Assembly (NCBI RefSeq): GCF_000757905.1
Contig: NZ_JRLH01000010.1
From: Arsenophonus nilaparvatae
GTDB taxonomy: Bacteria > Pseudomonadota > Gammaproteobacteria > Enterobacterales > Enterobacteriaceae
Strand: one strand, 5' to 3'
Length of the DNA stretch: 64,000 bases
Below the pieces are notes generated by a model. That model saw only the letters and a list, made by a program, of their open reading frames with translations, was not told the origin of the DNA and did no database searches. Below are positions 18,313 through 28,149 of this stretch, piece after piece (position 1 is the first letter of the stretch; each line of letters starts with the position of its first letter). The position numbers were made by a program, and so were the translations under genes.

Positions 18313-19662
18313 TCACATAACATTTTCAGAGAAATCGAGTTCAACACTATTATTAGAGTTTCGTTTGTGAGGTAATACAAAGCTAAAATCAACAAATCGA
18401 CTAGATTTTAGCTCGGTTAAATCATACTTTGCTGAAGTTAAAATAAACTGATTATTAATATAGGCGTTGTTTCCTTTTATGGTCATTTTTTCGCTATAAT
18501 CGATTATGCCGCTATTATAAAATTGTCCATTCTTTATTTCATAAATACCATTTTTACTTTTTATTTCAGCTTGATTGTTAATGTTGCTGTTATCAGCAAA
18601 TATTTCTATTAACTCGGTATTTTTTATCTTACCGCTATTATTAAATTTTCCATTTCTAATAAGAAAATGGCTATTTTTAGCTTTTATTTTAGATTGATTG
18701 TCAATATTTGCATTTATACCGGTAATAACTAACATTTCAATATTATTTATGGTGCCGTTATTATAAAATTTTCCATTGATTATTTCATAATGACTATTTT
18801 GGTTACTGGCAAGTGTGCCTGCATTATTAAAGATACCATTTTTTATTTTAAAATAACTATGTTTGCTATTTATTGCTGAATGACGATCGATAGTTAATCT
18901 TGCATTTCTGGATAGTCTGCTATTTTGCAAGTTATTATCAGTAATATGAACAGCTTTGGTCGCGCTAAGCTTGGTCATGGGGCTAACACTATTGTTGATA
19001 ACATTATTATCATCAACTGCAATGGTAATATTATTGACATATAACTGGCTGGATTCTAGTTTAACCGATCTTGCCAATAATTGTATTTTATTAGCATCGG
19101 TAAAATTTTCTTGTTTGATATTTTTAAAATGAATATGTTTCTCTCTCATATTATCAATTAGTTGGTTAGAAGGCTTATTTTCCTCAAATGGGGAAGTGAT
19201 TAAGCTGACCGTATTAGCATTGGTCATACTACAGCGATTACTACAATTAATCCCATTAGGATTAGCAATAATTAAATGAGGTTTATTATTACCTAAAATA
19301 GTAATATTACCATTGATATTGGATTTTTCTGCTGAAATCACTTCGCTAATAATAAGGTTAGCGGGGTTGTTAGTGGCATTATTAATTTTAATGCCATGTT
19401 CATTGACATTAAATTTTTCATATATATTGTGAGAAATTTTAAACTGTCCTTTAGAAACTGTTGGTAATATATTAATTGTTAATGATTTATTGGTGGATTT
19501 TAAATTAATTTCTTTATTATAACTGATAATCTCAGTGGGTTGTTTTAATGATACAGAATTATTATTTATCAAAGATAATTCAGACGCAAATATATTGCCA
19601 GAAAATGATATTGTCAGCGCTAATAAATTTAATTTATGATTATTGTTTTTTGATAAATACAT
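18313..19662 (-). CDS. Short TpsA-like exoprotein with internal repeats, copy B
   Basis: A 449-residue protein with a signal peptide (about 1-27, ending NIFASE) and a TPS domain: ISHNIYEKFNVNEHGI, NPANLIISEVIS, and intact HLIIANPNGINCSNRCSMTN at about 132-151. The second half carries four rungs of the type xYxIxNGxFxNxGxI (for example HYEIINGKFYNNGTI, IYEIKNGQFYNSGII), fitting a right-handed beta-helix. It lacks any toxin-like C-terminus. Same strand as copy A, with a terminator between them; both start regions contain CCTTATAAAAT on the plus strand, so they are paralogues with related 5' ends. Export by the neighbouring TpsB is inferred. Confidence 0.82.
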   Translation of the reverse strand: MYLSKNNNHKLNLLALTISFSGNIFASELSLINNNSVSLKQPTEIISYNKEINLKSTNKSLTINILPTVSKGQFKISHNIYEKFNVNEHGIKINNATNNPANLIISEVISAEKSNINGNITILGNNKPHLIIANPNGINCSNRCSMTNANTVSLITSPFEENKPSNQLIDNMREKHIHFKNIKQENFTDANKIQLLARSVKLESSQLYVNNITIAVDDNNVINNSVSPMTKLSATKAVHITDNNLQNSRLSRNARLTIDRHSAINSKHSYFKIKNGIFNNAGTLASNQNSHYEIINGKFYNNGTINNIEMLVITGINANIDNQSKIKAKNSHFLIRNGKFNNSGKIKNTELIEIFADNSNINNQAEIKSKNGIYEIKNGQFYNSGIIDYSEKMTIKGNNAYINNQFILTSAKYDLTELKSSRFVDFSFVLPHKRNSNNSVELDFSENVM

Positions 19663-19965
19663 ATTATATCCTTATAAAATAAATGATTTTCTATCTATTA
19701 ATTTTTTATTAATTTATTTTAACTTTTTTTAAAAAACAATTAATTTTTTTAAAACTTACTTATTTTTTGTAAAATTTATATTATATTTAATCTGTTATTA
19801 ATGTTATTTAACCACATGCATTGATGTAAATTATAATCTACAGCTGTTTTCTATTTATTTTTTATTAAAAAATAAATTGTTACTGTTTTTATCATCGAGA
19901 TAGTAAATATTAATTAAAAAATTATTGACGACTTTATCATGTCGCAGTAAGATGCACACCGTTTT
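19663..19965. other. Spacer between copy B and tRNA-Pro
   Basis: 303 bp, extremely AT-rich. It must contain divergent promoters for copy B (leftward) and the tRNA (rightward). No further element recognised. Confidence 0.5.
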
Positions 19966-20042
19966 CGGCGAGTAGCGCAGCCTGGTAGCGCAACTGGTTT
20001 GGGACCAGTGGGTCGGAGGTTCGAATCCTCTCTCGCCGACCA
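19966..20042 (+). tRNA. proM: tRNA-Pro (anticodon UGG)
   Basis: A 77-nt cloverleaf including encoded CCA. Acceptor stem CGGCGAG/CTCGCCG, D-loop AGCGCAGCCTGGTAGCGC, anticodon arm ACTGG-TTTGGGA-CCAGT with TGG at positions 34-36, and T-arm GGAGGTTCGAATCCTC. Nearly identical to E. coli tRNA-Pro(UGG), proM as I recall it. In E. coli proM is part of a four-tRNA operon; here it is alone, between tps genes. No integrase or repeated tRNA 3' end was seen. Confidence 0.98.
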
Positions 20043-20341
20043 AGTTCCCTAATCCTGTTTTTAGCAAAGCTTTTCATCTCCACCTCATTAATCATACCTA
20101 CTTATTCTATAATTTAATTTGTTATTAGCCTGAATACTTTAAAATAGAGTCTTAATGTATTTTTTCTGAATTTATTCAATAAGTGTGATAATTAATTTTG
20201 TGCTTCTGGTTTTTTATTTAATAAAGAATAAAATAGTTGCTAATTTTGATATATTTATTCTTATAAAAAATTTAATTTTATTTTTTTGTTATCTATCAGT
20301 GAAAGGAATTCACGCTCTTAATTCATAGCAAAGGAATGCTG

Positions 20342-21973
20342 ATGAAAAAATATCTATTTTTCTTATTATTGGCTATTTATGGTCACGATTATGTGCAAGC
20401 TGGTGTTGTCGAAGACGCAAAGCAAGAGATAGCTCAGCAGCAACCGGTTTCTATTCCAATTAACTCTCAACAAATTAATAAAAATCAAACTTATCCCATT
20501 GAATCTCATTGCTTAAATATCAAATTTGTTTTTTTAAATGGTCAGGAATTATTTGCTAAATCATTACAGAAAAAATTATCTGTATTATCAGATAATATTA
20601 TTGGTCAATGTTTAGGTGATAAAGGATTGAATATTTTTCTCGCCGGAGTAAATCAAATATTCATCGATGCCGGCTATTTGACGACCAAAGTTTTGCTGCC
20701 AGAACAAAGTTTCATGTATGGTATTTTACGTATTGAACTGATCCCAGGCCTTATTTCTGATATTCGTTACGAAGATACCGGTAAAAGTCACTACTCTCTG
20801 CGTACTGCTTTTCCACAATCAACCATTCTTAATGTTCGGGACATTGAGCAAGGATTAGAAAATCTACAGAATTCGCCTTCAACCCAACCAAAAATCACTG
20901 TTGATGATGATCCTAACTTAGCCAATAGTAGTATCATAACTATTAATCGACAAAAAAAGCGCGCTATTCGTGGCCGACTTTCTTTTGATAATAGTGGCCT
21001 GAAAGATCATGCCAATTTAATGATTGATAATGTGTTAATGCTTGATAATCCTACCTTATTAAATGATTTCTTCTATTTTTATATCAGTCGTGATTTAGAT
21101 ACCGACCATAGTCGTGGGATTAAAGTCGCGGCATTCTTTTACTCATTACCTTTTCGTAACTGGCGGTTTGATTTATCAGGTAATTATCAAGATTTCTATT
21201 CCTGGGATGGTATTAAAACACCAGCCGGTAATTTATATAAAAGCAGCCGTTCTAAATCATTATCTGCGCAAGGTCAATACCTGATTAAGCGACGTTATGA
21301 TAGTAAAACTTACTTTAATTTTGGGACTAGCATTGTGACCAATAATGGCTACATTGGTGACCAAGAAATTGGTGTTTATAAGCGTAGGGCAACTTATTGG
21401 AATATTGGTTTGAAGCATCAACACTATTTACCGCGTGCTGAACTCAATCTGGCAATGGAGTATAAGCAAGGCACTAATTGGTTTGCCGCCATGCCTTCGC
21501 CGGCAAAGGAGTTAAAACGACCACAAATTTTTCAATTTTCGGCTGCTATTAATCGACCCTGGCAAATCAACCAGCAGTTTTTTCTTTATGAGGGAATGGC
21601 AGCGATTCAGTTAAGTCGTTCTCAACTGGATGGATTTTTAGACGTTGATAGCATTGGTGGCAAAAATAGCGTGCGTGGCGCAATGTTAACTAATTCTTTG
21701 TCCGGCTCCCATAGTTTACTTATCAAAAATGAACTTAGTTGGTATACACCATTGCCTGGCCATGTGCTCTATGCAACCTTAGATTACGGTTCAGTTTCGG
21801 GAGATCGAGCTCGTTTTTGGCGTGATGATTACTTAATTGGTACATCGATAGGCTTAAAAGGCGGTTATAAGCAATTAAGCTACAGTACTTATGTTGGTTT
21901 TCCGCTATTAAATTCGTCAGATCGTAAACACGATCATATGGTTTCTGGTTTTCGAGTTAGCCTCAGTTATTAA
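20342..21973 (+). CDS. TpsB two-partner secretion transporter (ShlB/FhaC/HecB family)
   Basis: Outer-membrane Omp85-type pore that recognises TPS domains in the periplasm and exports TpsA proteins. The 543-residue product has a signal peptide (about 1-20), two POTRA-like segments with CLGDKGLNIFLAGVNQIFIDAGYLTTKVLLPEQ, the barrel entry RGRLSFDNSGLKDHANLMID and loop-6 motif SIGGKNSVRGAM (VRGA where VRGY/F is usual), ending FRVSLSY. The first ATG (20336) is fused to the AAGGA box; the ATG at 20342 has correct spacing and is preferred. No tpsA lies directly adjacent on the same strand, which is unusual; it is the only TpsB in the window. Confidence 0.93.
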   Translation: MKKYLFFLLLAIYGHDYVQAGVVEDAKQEIAQQQPVSIPINSQQINKNQTYPIESHCLNIKFVFLNGQELFAKSLQKKLSVLSDNIIGQCLGDKGLNIFLAGVNQIFIDAGYLTTKVLLPEQSFMYGILRIELIPGLISDIRYEDTGKSHYSLRTAFPQSTILNVRDIEQGLENLQNSPSTQPKITVDDDPNLANSSIITINRQKKRAIRGRLSFDNSGLKDHANLMIDNVLMLDNPTLLNDFFYFYISRDLDTDHSRGIKVAAFFYSLPFRNWRFDLSGNYQDFYSWDGIKTPAGNLYKSSRSKSLSAQGQYLIKRRYDSKTYFNFGTSIVTNNGYIGDQEIGVYKRRATYWNIGLKHQHYLPRAELNLAMEYKQGTNWFAAMPSPAKELKRPQIFQFSAAINRPWQINQQFFLYEGMAAIQLSRSQLDGFLDVDSIGGKNSVRGAMLTNSLSGSHSLLIKNELSWYTPLPGHVLYATLDYGSVSGDRARFWRDDYLIGTSIGLKGGYKQLSYSTYVGFPLLNSSDRKHDHMVSGFRVSLSY

Positions 21974-22404
21974 TCATTTATCAGGTATCCAGTTTGAGGA
22001 TACCTGCCTGATATCCATTTTTCTATTTTATTCTTTTTTGTTGCTGAATAATTTTGTCTTTTGCTAGCAGATATTTTAATAATTAGCCAATAATTGGTTA
22101 ATTATTGATCAAGTAAGCGTTCAGATGAAAATAGTTGTTAATGTCTATTTAAGTTATTTTATTTGGAGTTTACCACTAATAAATTATAAATTTATTATTT
22201 TTTATCCTATTTTTATGAATTATAGGTTTTATATTCGTTTCTTTTTTGTCTAAAAAAACAGCAATAAAAGTATTGACGTGAGCGGTAACAATTGATTTAT
22301 TGTTTAACGTCCGTGATAAAAATATAACTAAATTACAATATCAGTAGCACTATTTAGTAAATTGCTTAAAAAATATAATAAAGTGACAACAGGGGAAGCA
22401 TAAT
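21974..22404. other. Spacer with tpsB terminator and dpp promoter region
   Basis: 431 bp. The left end carries the hairpin at 21982-22006. The right part precedes dppA and should contain its promoter and leader (AGGGGAAGC ribosome site just before 22405). No reading frame or known RNA recognised. Confidence 0.6.
21982..22028 (+). terminator. tpsB terminator
   Basis: Stem CAGGTATCC/GGATACCTG with a 7-nt loop starts 9 bp after the tpsB stop and is followed by a T-rich stretch. The U-tract begins some 10 nt after the stem, so efficiency is uncertain. Confidence 0.6.
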
Positions 22405-24015
22405 ATGAAGTTTTTTATGAAAAATGCAGGGGTTTTATCTATTAGTATCAGTTTGATTACTCTAGTTATTTCTACTGATTTGCAAGCAAAAACCTTGGTT
22501 TATTGTTCAGAAGGCTCACCAGAAGGATTTAATCCACAATTATTTGCGTCAGGAACAACTTATGATGCTAGTTCTATTCCACTTTATAATCGACTGGTGG
22601 AGTTTCAATTGGGTACCACAGAGATAAAACCGGCATTAGCTGAACGGTGGCAAGTTAGTGATGATGGAAAAGTTTATACTTTCTATTTGCGCAAAGGGGT
22701 TAAATGGCATACCAGCAAAAACTTCAAACCAAGCCGTGAATTCAATGCTGATGATGTCATTTATACTTTTATGCGGCAAAAAGATGCATCTCATCCCTAT
22801 CACAAAGTTTCAGGCGGCAGCTATGAATATTTTATTGGTATGGATTTGGATAAAATCATCGATAAGATAGAAAAAATTGATGATCATACTGTACGTTTTG
22901 TTCTTACCCGCCCTGAAGCACCCTTTTTAGCCGATATGGCAATGGATTTTGCTTCTATTTTATCGGCAGAATATGCCGAACAGATGATGAAAAAAGGTAA
23001 GCCGGAGCAGGTTGATCTTGAGCCGATTGGTACCGGCCCATTTCAGTTAATTCAATATCAGAAAGATTCGCGCATTCTTTATAAGGCCAATCGTGATTAT
23101 TGGGGAACTAAGCCTAAAATTGCTCGTTTAGTGTTCTCGATTACCCCAGATGCAGCAGTACGCTATGCTAAGTTACAGAAAAATGAATGCCAGGTTATGG
23201 CATTCCCAAATCCAGCTGATCTTGAACGCATGAGGCAAAATAAACAAATCGTATTGATGGAACAACCGGGTCTCAATGTTGGCTATCTGGCCTTTAATAC
23301 TGAGAAAAAGCCATTAGATAATGTAAAGGTTCGTCAGGCACTGACCATGGCGGTTAATAAAGATGCCATTATTGCGGCGGTTTACCAAGGCGCAGGCCAG
23401 AAAGCGAAAACGCTTATCCCATCAACCATGTGGGGGTATAACCAGGCGATTAAAGATCACCCTTATGATCCACAGAAAGCAAAAGCACTATTGAAAGAGG
23501 CAGGTATTGCCGAAGGTTCTACTATCGATATTTGGGCAATGCCAGTACAGCGACCCTATAACCCTAATGCCCGGCGCATGGCGGAGATGATCCAAGCTGA
23601 TTGGCAAAAAGTGGGTATTAAAGCCAACATTGTTAGCTATGAATGGGGCGAATACCTTAAACGTGCCAAGAATGGCGAGCCTCAAACAGTGATGATCGGT
23701 TGGACGGGAGATAATGGTGATCCCGATAACTTTTTCGCTACCTTATTTAGCTGTGCAGCTAAAGCACAAAGTATCAATTACTCCAAATGGTGTAATAAAG
23801 ATTTTGAGGCTCTCATTCAGCCAGCACGTGTGACATTTGATCATAATAAACGTATTGAATTGTATCGGCAGGCTCAGGTTGTTATGCATGAGCAAGTGCC
23901 TGCTTTGATTATCGCTCACTCAACAGTATATAAGCCTATTCGTAAAGAAGTGACAGGTTTTGTGGTTGATCCACTAGGCAAACATCACTTTGAAGTTGTT
24001 GATATTAAAGAATAA
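22405..24015 (+). CDS. dppA: Dipeptide ABC transporter substrate-binding protein DppA
   Basis: Periplasmic binding protein of the dipeptide importer (SBP family 5). The 536-residue precursor has a signal peptide to about residue 29 (STDLQAKTLVYCSEGSPEGFNPQ) and typical motifs YNRLVEFQLGTTEIKPALAE, GTGPFQLIQYQKDSRILYKANRDYW and NVKVRQALTMAVNK. Length matches E. coli DppA (535). First gene of dppABCDF; a hairpin after its stop probably protects or partly terminates the mRNA so that DppA is made in excess over the membrane parts. Confidence 0.96.
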   Translation: MKFFMKNAGVLSISISLITLVISTDLQAKTLVYCSEGSPEGFNPQLFASGTTYDASSIPLYNRLVEFQLGTTEIKPALAERWQVSDDGKVYTFYLRKGVKWHTSKNFKPSREFNADDVIYTFMRQKDASHPYHKVSGGSYEYFIGMDLDKIIDKIEKIDDHTVRFVLTRPEAPFLADMAMDFASILSAEYAEQMMKKGKPEQVDLEPIGTGPFQLIQYQKDSRILYKANRDYWGTKPKIARLVFSITPDAAVRYAKLQKNECQVMAFPNPADLERMRQNKQIVLMEQPGLNVGYLAFNTEKKPLDNVKVRQALTMAVNKDAIIAAVYQGAGQKAKTLIPSTMWGYNQAIKDHPYDPQKAKALLKEAGIAEGSTIDIWAMPVQRPYNPNARRMAEMIQADWQKVGIKANIVSYEWGEYLKRAKNGEPQTVMIGWTGDNGDPDNFFATLFSCAAKAQSINYSKWCNKDFEALIQPARVTFDHNKRIELYRQAQVVMHEQVPALIIAHSTVYKPIRKEVTGFVVDPLGKHHFEVVDIKE

Positions 24016-24045
24016 ATTCTATCTTACTAAGTTGATTGTTAATTA

Positions 24046-24076
24046 ATTACTCTATCGGGTTTACTGATAGAGTAAT
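24046..24076 (+). promoter_or_regulatory. Intercistronic hairpin between dppA and dppB
   Basis: Perfect 11-bp stem ATTACTCTATC/GATAGAGTAAT with a 9-nt loop, 30 bp after the dppA stop, without a T-run. It suits mRNA stabilisation or partial attenuation in the 142-bp gap, a common way to raise binding-protein levels in ABC operons (inference). Confidence 0.65.
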
Positions 24077-24157
24077 CATTGGCTTTACTAACTTGCCGGT
24101 CGAATGAAATCAAACAACTTAAGTATATTCGTCAGCATTTAACAGAGAAATCATCGA

Positions 24158-25177
24158 ATGTGGCAATTTATATTTCGGCGTTTGGGTATTGTCATCCCTA
24201 CGTTTATCGGTATTACCATACTGACTTTTGCATTTATCCATATGATCCCAGGTGATCCAGTCACAATTATGGCAGGTGAACGCGGTTTAAGTCCCGAGCG
24301 TCATGCACAGATGATCGCACAATTAGGGCTGGATCAACCGTTGTGGCAACAATATTTAAATTATATTCATGATGTATTACGAGGCGATCTGGGCATCTCC
24401 TTAAAAAGTCGGTTGCCTGTATGGCAAGAATTTTGGCCACGTTTTATGGCAACTTTAGAGTTGGGTATTTGTGCCATGATATTTGCGATTACGATAGGGA
24501 TACCTGTGGGCGTATTAGCGGCTGTCAAGCGTGGTTCTGTTTTTGATCATACCGCCATTGGGGTGTCATTAACCGGCTATTCGATGCCTATTTTTTGGTG
24601 GGGGATCATGCTCATTATGCTGGTTTCTGTACATTGGGATCTAACGCCTGTTTCAGGCCGCGTCAGTGACAGCGTTTTTCTGGATGATGGCTATCCACTA
24701 ACCGGATTTATGTTAATTGATACTTTGCTATGGGGGGAAACTGGCGATTTTATTGATGCGGTTAAGCATTTAATTTTACCCGCTATTGTTTTAGGCACGA
24801 TACCCTTAGCTGTGATCGTGCGGATGACACGCTCTTCAATGCTGGAAGTATTGGGTGAAGATTATATTCGAACCGCGCGGGCAAAGGGGTTAAGCCGAAG
24901 ACGAGTAATTTTGATCCACGCGTTGCGTAATGCTTTACTGTCGGTTGTGACAGTGATTGGTTTGCAGGTTGGTACGTTATTAGCCGGGGCTATCTTGACG
25001 GAAACTATTTTTTCTTGGCCCGGTTTAGGGCGTTGGTTAATCGAAGGGTTGCAACGTCGTGATTATCCGGTGGTTCAAGGTGGGGTTTTGCTGATCGCAA
25101 CTTTGATTATATTGGTTAATCTGCTAATTGATCTGTTATATGGCATCGTTGATCCACGAATTCGGCATAAAAAATAA
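24158..25177 (+). CDS. dppB: Dipeptide ABC transporter permease DppB
   Basis: Inner-membrane permease subunit, 339 residues with about six membrane segments. Begins MWQFIFRRLGIVIPTFIGIT and carries the cytoplasmic EAA loop (EDYIRTARAKGLSRRRVILIHALRNAL, shown by RTARAKGLSRRRV at about 237-249) that docks to the ATPases. Length equals E. coli DppB. It lies 11 bp before dppC. Confidence 0.96.
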   Translation: MWQFIFRRLGIVIPTFIGITILTFAFIHMIPGDPVTIMAGERGLSPERHAQMIAQLGLDQPLWQQYLNYIHDVLRGDLGISLKSRLPVWQEFWPRFMATLELGICAMIFAITIGIPVGVLAAVKRGSVFDHTAIGVSLTGYSMPIFWWGIMLIMLVSVHWDLTPVSGRVSDSVFLDDGYPLTGFMLIDTLLWGETGDFIDAVKHLILPAIVLGTIPLAVIVRMTRSSMLEVLGEDYIRTARAKGLSRRRVILIHALRNALLSVVTVIGLQVGTLLAGAILTETIFSWPGLGRWLIEGLQRRDYPVVQGGVLLIATLIILVNLLIDLLYGIVDPRIRHKK

Positions 25178-25188
25178 GGAAGGCAAAT

Positions 25189-26091
25189 ATGTCTCAACTA
25201 ATTGAACAACAAATAGACAAGATGCCGGCGCCATTAACACCGTTGCAAGAATTTTGGCATTACTTTAGTCGTAATAAAGGGGCGGTTATTGGCATGGGGT
25301 ATATTATCCTCATGGTTGTTATTGCTTTATTAGCTGATCTACTTGCTCCTCATTCACCTAATGAGCAATTTCGTCAATTTCTATTGATGCCACCGGTTTG
25401 GCAAGAAGGCGGCAATTGGCAATTTATTTTAGGGACTGATGACGTAGGGCGAGATTTGTTATCAAGGCTAATGCATGGTGCACGCTTATCGCTACTTGTC
25501 GGTGGTTTAGTCGTCATCCTTTCCCTGATTATGGGTGTCTCGTTTGGCTTATTTGCCGGTTATATTGGTGGTTTGGTTGATATAGCTATCATGCGGGTTG
25601 TCGATATTATGTTGGCTTTACCCAGTTTATTACTGGCCTTAGTATTAGTGGCGGTTTTTGGCCCTTCAATTGTTAATGCTTCATTGGCACTGGCTTTTGT
25701 TGCTTTACCACACTATGTGCGATTGACACGTGCGGCAGTATTATTAGAAATCAATCGCGAATATGTAACGGCTTCACAAGTGGTTGGCGCCAGCGCATTA
25801 CGTCAAATGTTTATTAATATTCTACCTAATTGTTTTGCACCTTTAATTGTGCAGGCTTCTTTGGGTTTTTCCAATGCTATTTTAGATATGGCCGCGCTAG
25901 GGTTTTTAGGTATGGGAGCTCAGCCTCCAACCCCGGAATGGGGCACTATGTTATCGGATGTTTTGCAGTTTACGCAAAGTGCGTGGTGGGTCGTAACATT
26001 TCCTGGTTTAGTCATTTTGTTAACAGTATTAGCATTTAATCTGATGGGCGACGGTTTGCGCGATGCCTTCGATCCTAAACTCAAGCAATAA
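25189..26091 (+). CDS. dppC: Dipeptide ABC transporter permease DppC
   Basis: Second permease subunit, 300 residues, with the OppC-type N-terminal segment FWHYFSRNKGAVIGMGYIIL. It also shows FILGTDDVGRDLLSRLMHGAR and the EAA loop NREYVTASQVVGASALRQMF. Length equals E. coli DppC. Good ribosome site (AAGGAAGG) before ATG; 12 bp before dppD. Confidence 0.96.
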   Translation: MSQLIEQQIDKMPAPLTPLQEFWHYFSRNKGAVIGMGYIILMVVIALLADLLAPHSPNEQFRQFLLMPPVWQEGGNWQFILGTDDVGRDLLSRLMHGARLSLLVGGLVVILSLIMGVSFGLFAGYIGGLVDIAIMRVVDIMLALPSLLLALVLVAVFGPSIVNASLALAFVALPHYVRLTRAAVLLEINREYVTASQVVGASALRQMFINILPNCFAPLIVQASLGFSNAILDMAALGFLGMGAQPPTPEWGTMLSDVLQFTQSAWWVVTFPGLVILLTVLAFNLMGDGLRDAFDPKLKQ

Positions 26092-26103
26092 TGAGGTGAT
26101 CTA

Positions 26104-27084
26104 ATGGCATTATTAAAGATAAAAAATCTTTCTGTTCATTTTGGTGATCAAACAGCCCCTTTTCGTGCGGTTGATCAGATTAGTTATCAGGTAAAAGCTG
26201 GTGAAGTGGTTGGTATCGTCGGTGAATCAGGTTCAGGTAAGTCAGTCAGTTCATTGGCGATTATGGGGCTGGTTGATAAGCCAGGTCATGTGATCGCCGA
26301 TAGATTAATTTTCAATGGACGCGATCTATTAAAAATGCCAGCAAAAGAGCGCTGTCAGTTAATTGGAGCTGAAGTAGCAATGATTTTCCAGGATCCGATG
26401 ACCAGCCTTAACCCTTGCTTTACTGTTGGTTATCAAATTATGGAAACGTTAAAAATTCACCATGGCGGTAATCGTCGTAGTCGTTATCAACGCGCTATCG
26501 ATTTGTTAACAATGGACGGAATTCCTGAACCAAAATCACGCTTTGGTATCTACCCGCATCAGTTATCAGGAGGTATGAGCCAGCGTGTTATGATCGCGAT
26601 GGCACTGGCTTGCCGCCCTAAATTATTGATTGCTGATGAGCCAACGACAGCACTCGACGTTACTATTCAGGCACAAATCATGGAGCTGCTCTTAAGCTTG
26701 CAGCAACAAGAAAATATGGCTTTAGTATTGATCAGCCATGATTTAGCGTTAGTAGCTGAAGCTGCTGATCATATTATTGTCATGTATGCCGGGCAGGTGG
26801 TGGAATCAGGTAAAGCCAATGATATTTTTAGTGCGCCACGTCACCCCTACACACAATCACTATTGAAGGCATTGCCCGAATTTGCGCTCAATAAACAGCG
26901 CTTAGCTTCGTTACCAGGTGTTGTTCCGGGAAAATATGATCGTCCAGTTGGTTGTTTACTTAATCCACGTTGCCCTTATGTCGGTGACAAATGCCGAACT
27001 GAGGAGCCGCGATTGCAGGTTATCGCTGATAGGCAAGTAAAATGTCATATTCCACTGGATGATAACGGGAGGCCAACAATATGA
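26104..27084 (+). CDS. dppD: Dipeptide ABC transporter ATPase DppD
   Basis: ABC ATPase powering dipeptide import: Walker A GESGSGKS (about 39-46), signature LSGGMSQR (about 155-162), Walker B LLIADEPTTALD, switch His in ISHD. The C-terminal oligopeptide-transporter extension holds four Cys (CLLNPRCPYVGDKC...C), the pattern associated with an Fe-S cluster in this family. 326 residues (327 in E. coli). Its stop overlaps the dppF start by 4 bp, implying translational coupling. Confidence 0.96.
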   Translation: MALLKIKNLSVHFGDQTAPFRAVDQISYQVKAGEVVGIVGESGSGKSVSSLAIMGLVDKPGHVIADRLIFNGRDLLKMPAKERCQLIGAEVAMIFQDPMTSLNPCFTVGYQIMETLKIHHGGNRRSRYQRAIDLLTMDGIPEPKSRFGIYPHQLSGGMSQRVMIAMALACRPKLLIADEPTTALDVTIQAQIMELLLSLQQQENMALVLISHDLALVAEAADHIIVMYAGQVVESGKANDIFSAPRHPYTQSLLKALPEFALNKQRLASLPGVVPGKYDRPVGCLLNPRCPYVGDKCRTEEPRLQVIADRQVKCHIPLDDNGRPTI

Positions 27085-28073
27085 ATAACCTCAACCAATT
27101 GGTAACACCCTTACTAAAGGTAGCGGAACTGAAAAAATATTATCCAGTAAAAGGTGGCTTGTTTTCAGCGGATAGAACAGTAAAAGCCTTGGATGGCGTT
27201 TCATTTGAGCTGCAAAAAGGTAAGACATTGGCGATAGTCGGCGAATCAGGTTGCGGAAAATCGACATTAGGGCGGCTATTAACCATGATTGAAACGCCGA
27301 CTACTGGTGAGCTTTACTATCAAGGGCAGGATCTATTAGTTAAAGATAAAATGGCGCACAAATTGCGGCGGCAAAAGATCCAAATGGTATTTCAAAATCC
27401 TTATGCATCGCTGAATCCACGTAAAAAAATCGCTCAAATCCTCGAAGAGCCTTTATTAATTAATACCCCATTTTCTGCTATCGAGCGTAGAGAAAAGGTC
27501 TTGCATATGATGGCCAAAGTGGGGTTGAAGGCAGAACATTTACACCGTTATCCCCATATGTTTTCTGGCGGACAAAGGCAACGTATTGCTATTGCCCGTG
27601 GCTTAATGCTTGAACCGGATATTGTGATTGCCGATGAACCCGTATCGGCACTGGATGTCTCTGTTCGGGCACAGGTATTAAATTTAATGATGGATCTACA
27701 GCAGGATTTTGGTTTGTCGTATGTTTTTATTTCTCATGATCTATCGGTGGTTGAGCATATTGCTGATGAGGTGATGGTGATGTATTTAGGCCGGTGTGTT
27801 GAAAAAGGCACGAAAAAACAAATTTTTGGCTATCCACGCCATCCTTATACTCAAGCATTATTATCTGCTATACCTCGGCTCAATGCTGATTTACGTCGTG
27901 AACGGATCAAATTAACCGGTGAATTGCCAAGCCCAATCGATCCACCACCAGGTTGTGCTTTTACTGCCAGGTGCCAACATGCTTTTGCCCAATGTCGCCA
28001 CTCACGACCAGAGTTAACTAGTTATCATGACCACCAGGTTGCTTGTTTTGCCACCGATTTAACGAATATTTAG
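27081..28073 (+). CDS. dppF: Dipeptide ABC transporter ATPase DppF
   Basis: Second ATPase, partner of DppD. Walker A GESGCGKST (about 54-62), signature FSGGQRQR, Walker B IVIADEPVSALD, C-terminal extension with CAFTARCQHAFAQC. 330 residues, close to E. coli (334). Last gene of dppABCDF; an intrinsic terminator follows 36 bp after the stop. Confidence 0.96.
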   Translation: MNNLNQLVTPLLKVAELKKYYPVKGGLFSADRTVKALDGVSFELQKGKTLAIVGESGCGKSTLGRLLTMIETPTTGELYYQGQDLLVKDKMAHKLRRQKIQMVFQNPYASLNPRKKIAQILEEPLLINTPFSAIERREKVLHMMAKVGLKAEHLHRYPHMFSGGQRQRIAIARGLMLEPDIVIADEPVSALDVSVRAQVLNLMMDLQQDFGLSYVFISHDLSVVEHIADEVMVMYLGRCVEKGTKKQIFGYPRHPYTQALLSAIPRLNADLRRERIKLTGELPSPIDPPPGCAFTARCQHAFAQCRHSRPELTSYHDHQVACFATDLTNI

Positions 28074-28109
28074 TGATCACTCGTAACTAATCAATCTCTT
28101 TGTTAATTG

Positions 28110-28149
28110 AAGTGATAATAATATTTATTAGTATTATTATCACTTTTTT
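28110..28149 (+). terminator. dpp operon terminator
   Basis: 14-bp stem AAGTGATAATAATA/TATTATTATCACTT with an 8-nt loop, followed by TTTTATT. Long but AT-rich, positioned just after dppF. Confidence 0.8.

Noticed and set aside
19966..20042. Integrated element attached at tRNA-Pro
   Set aside because: No integrase, no duplicated tRNA end and no phage-type gene in the window.
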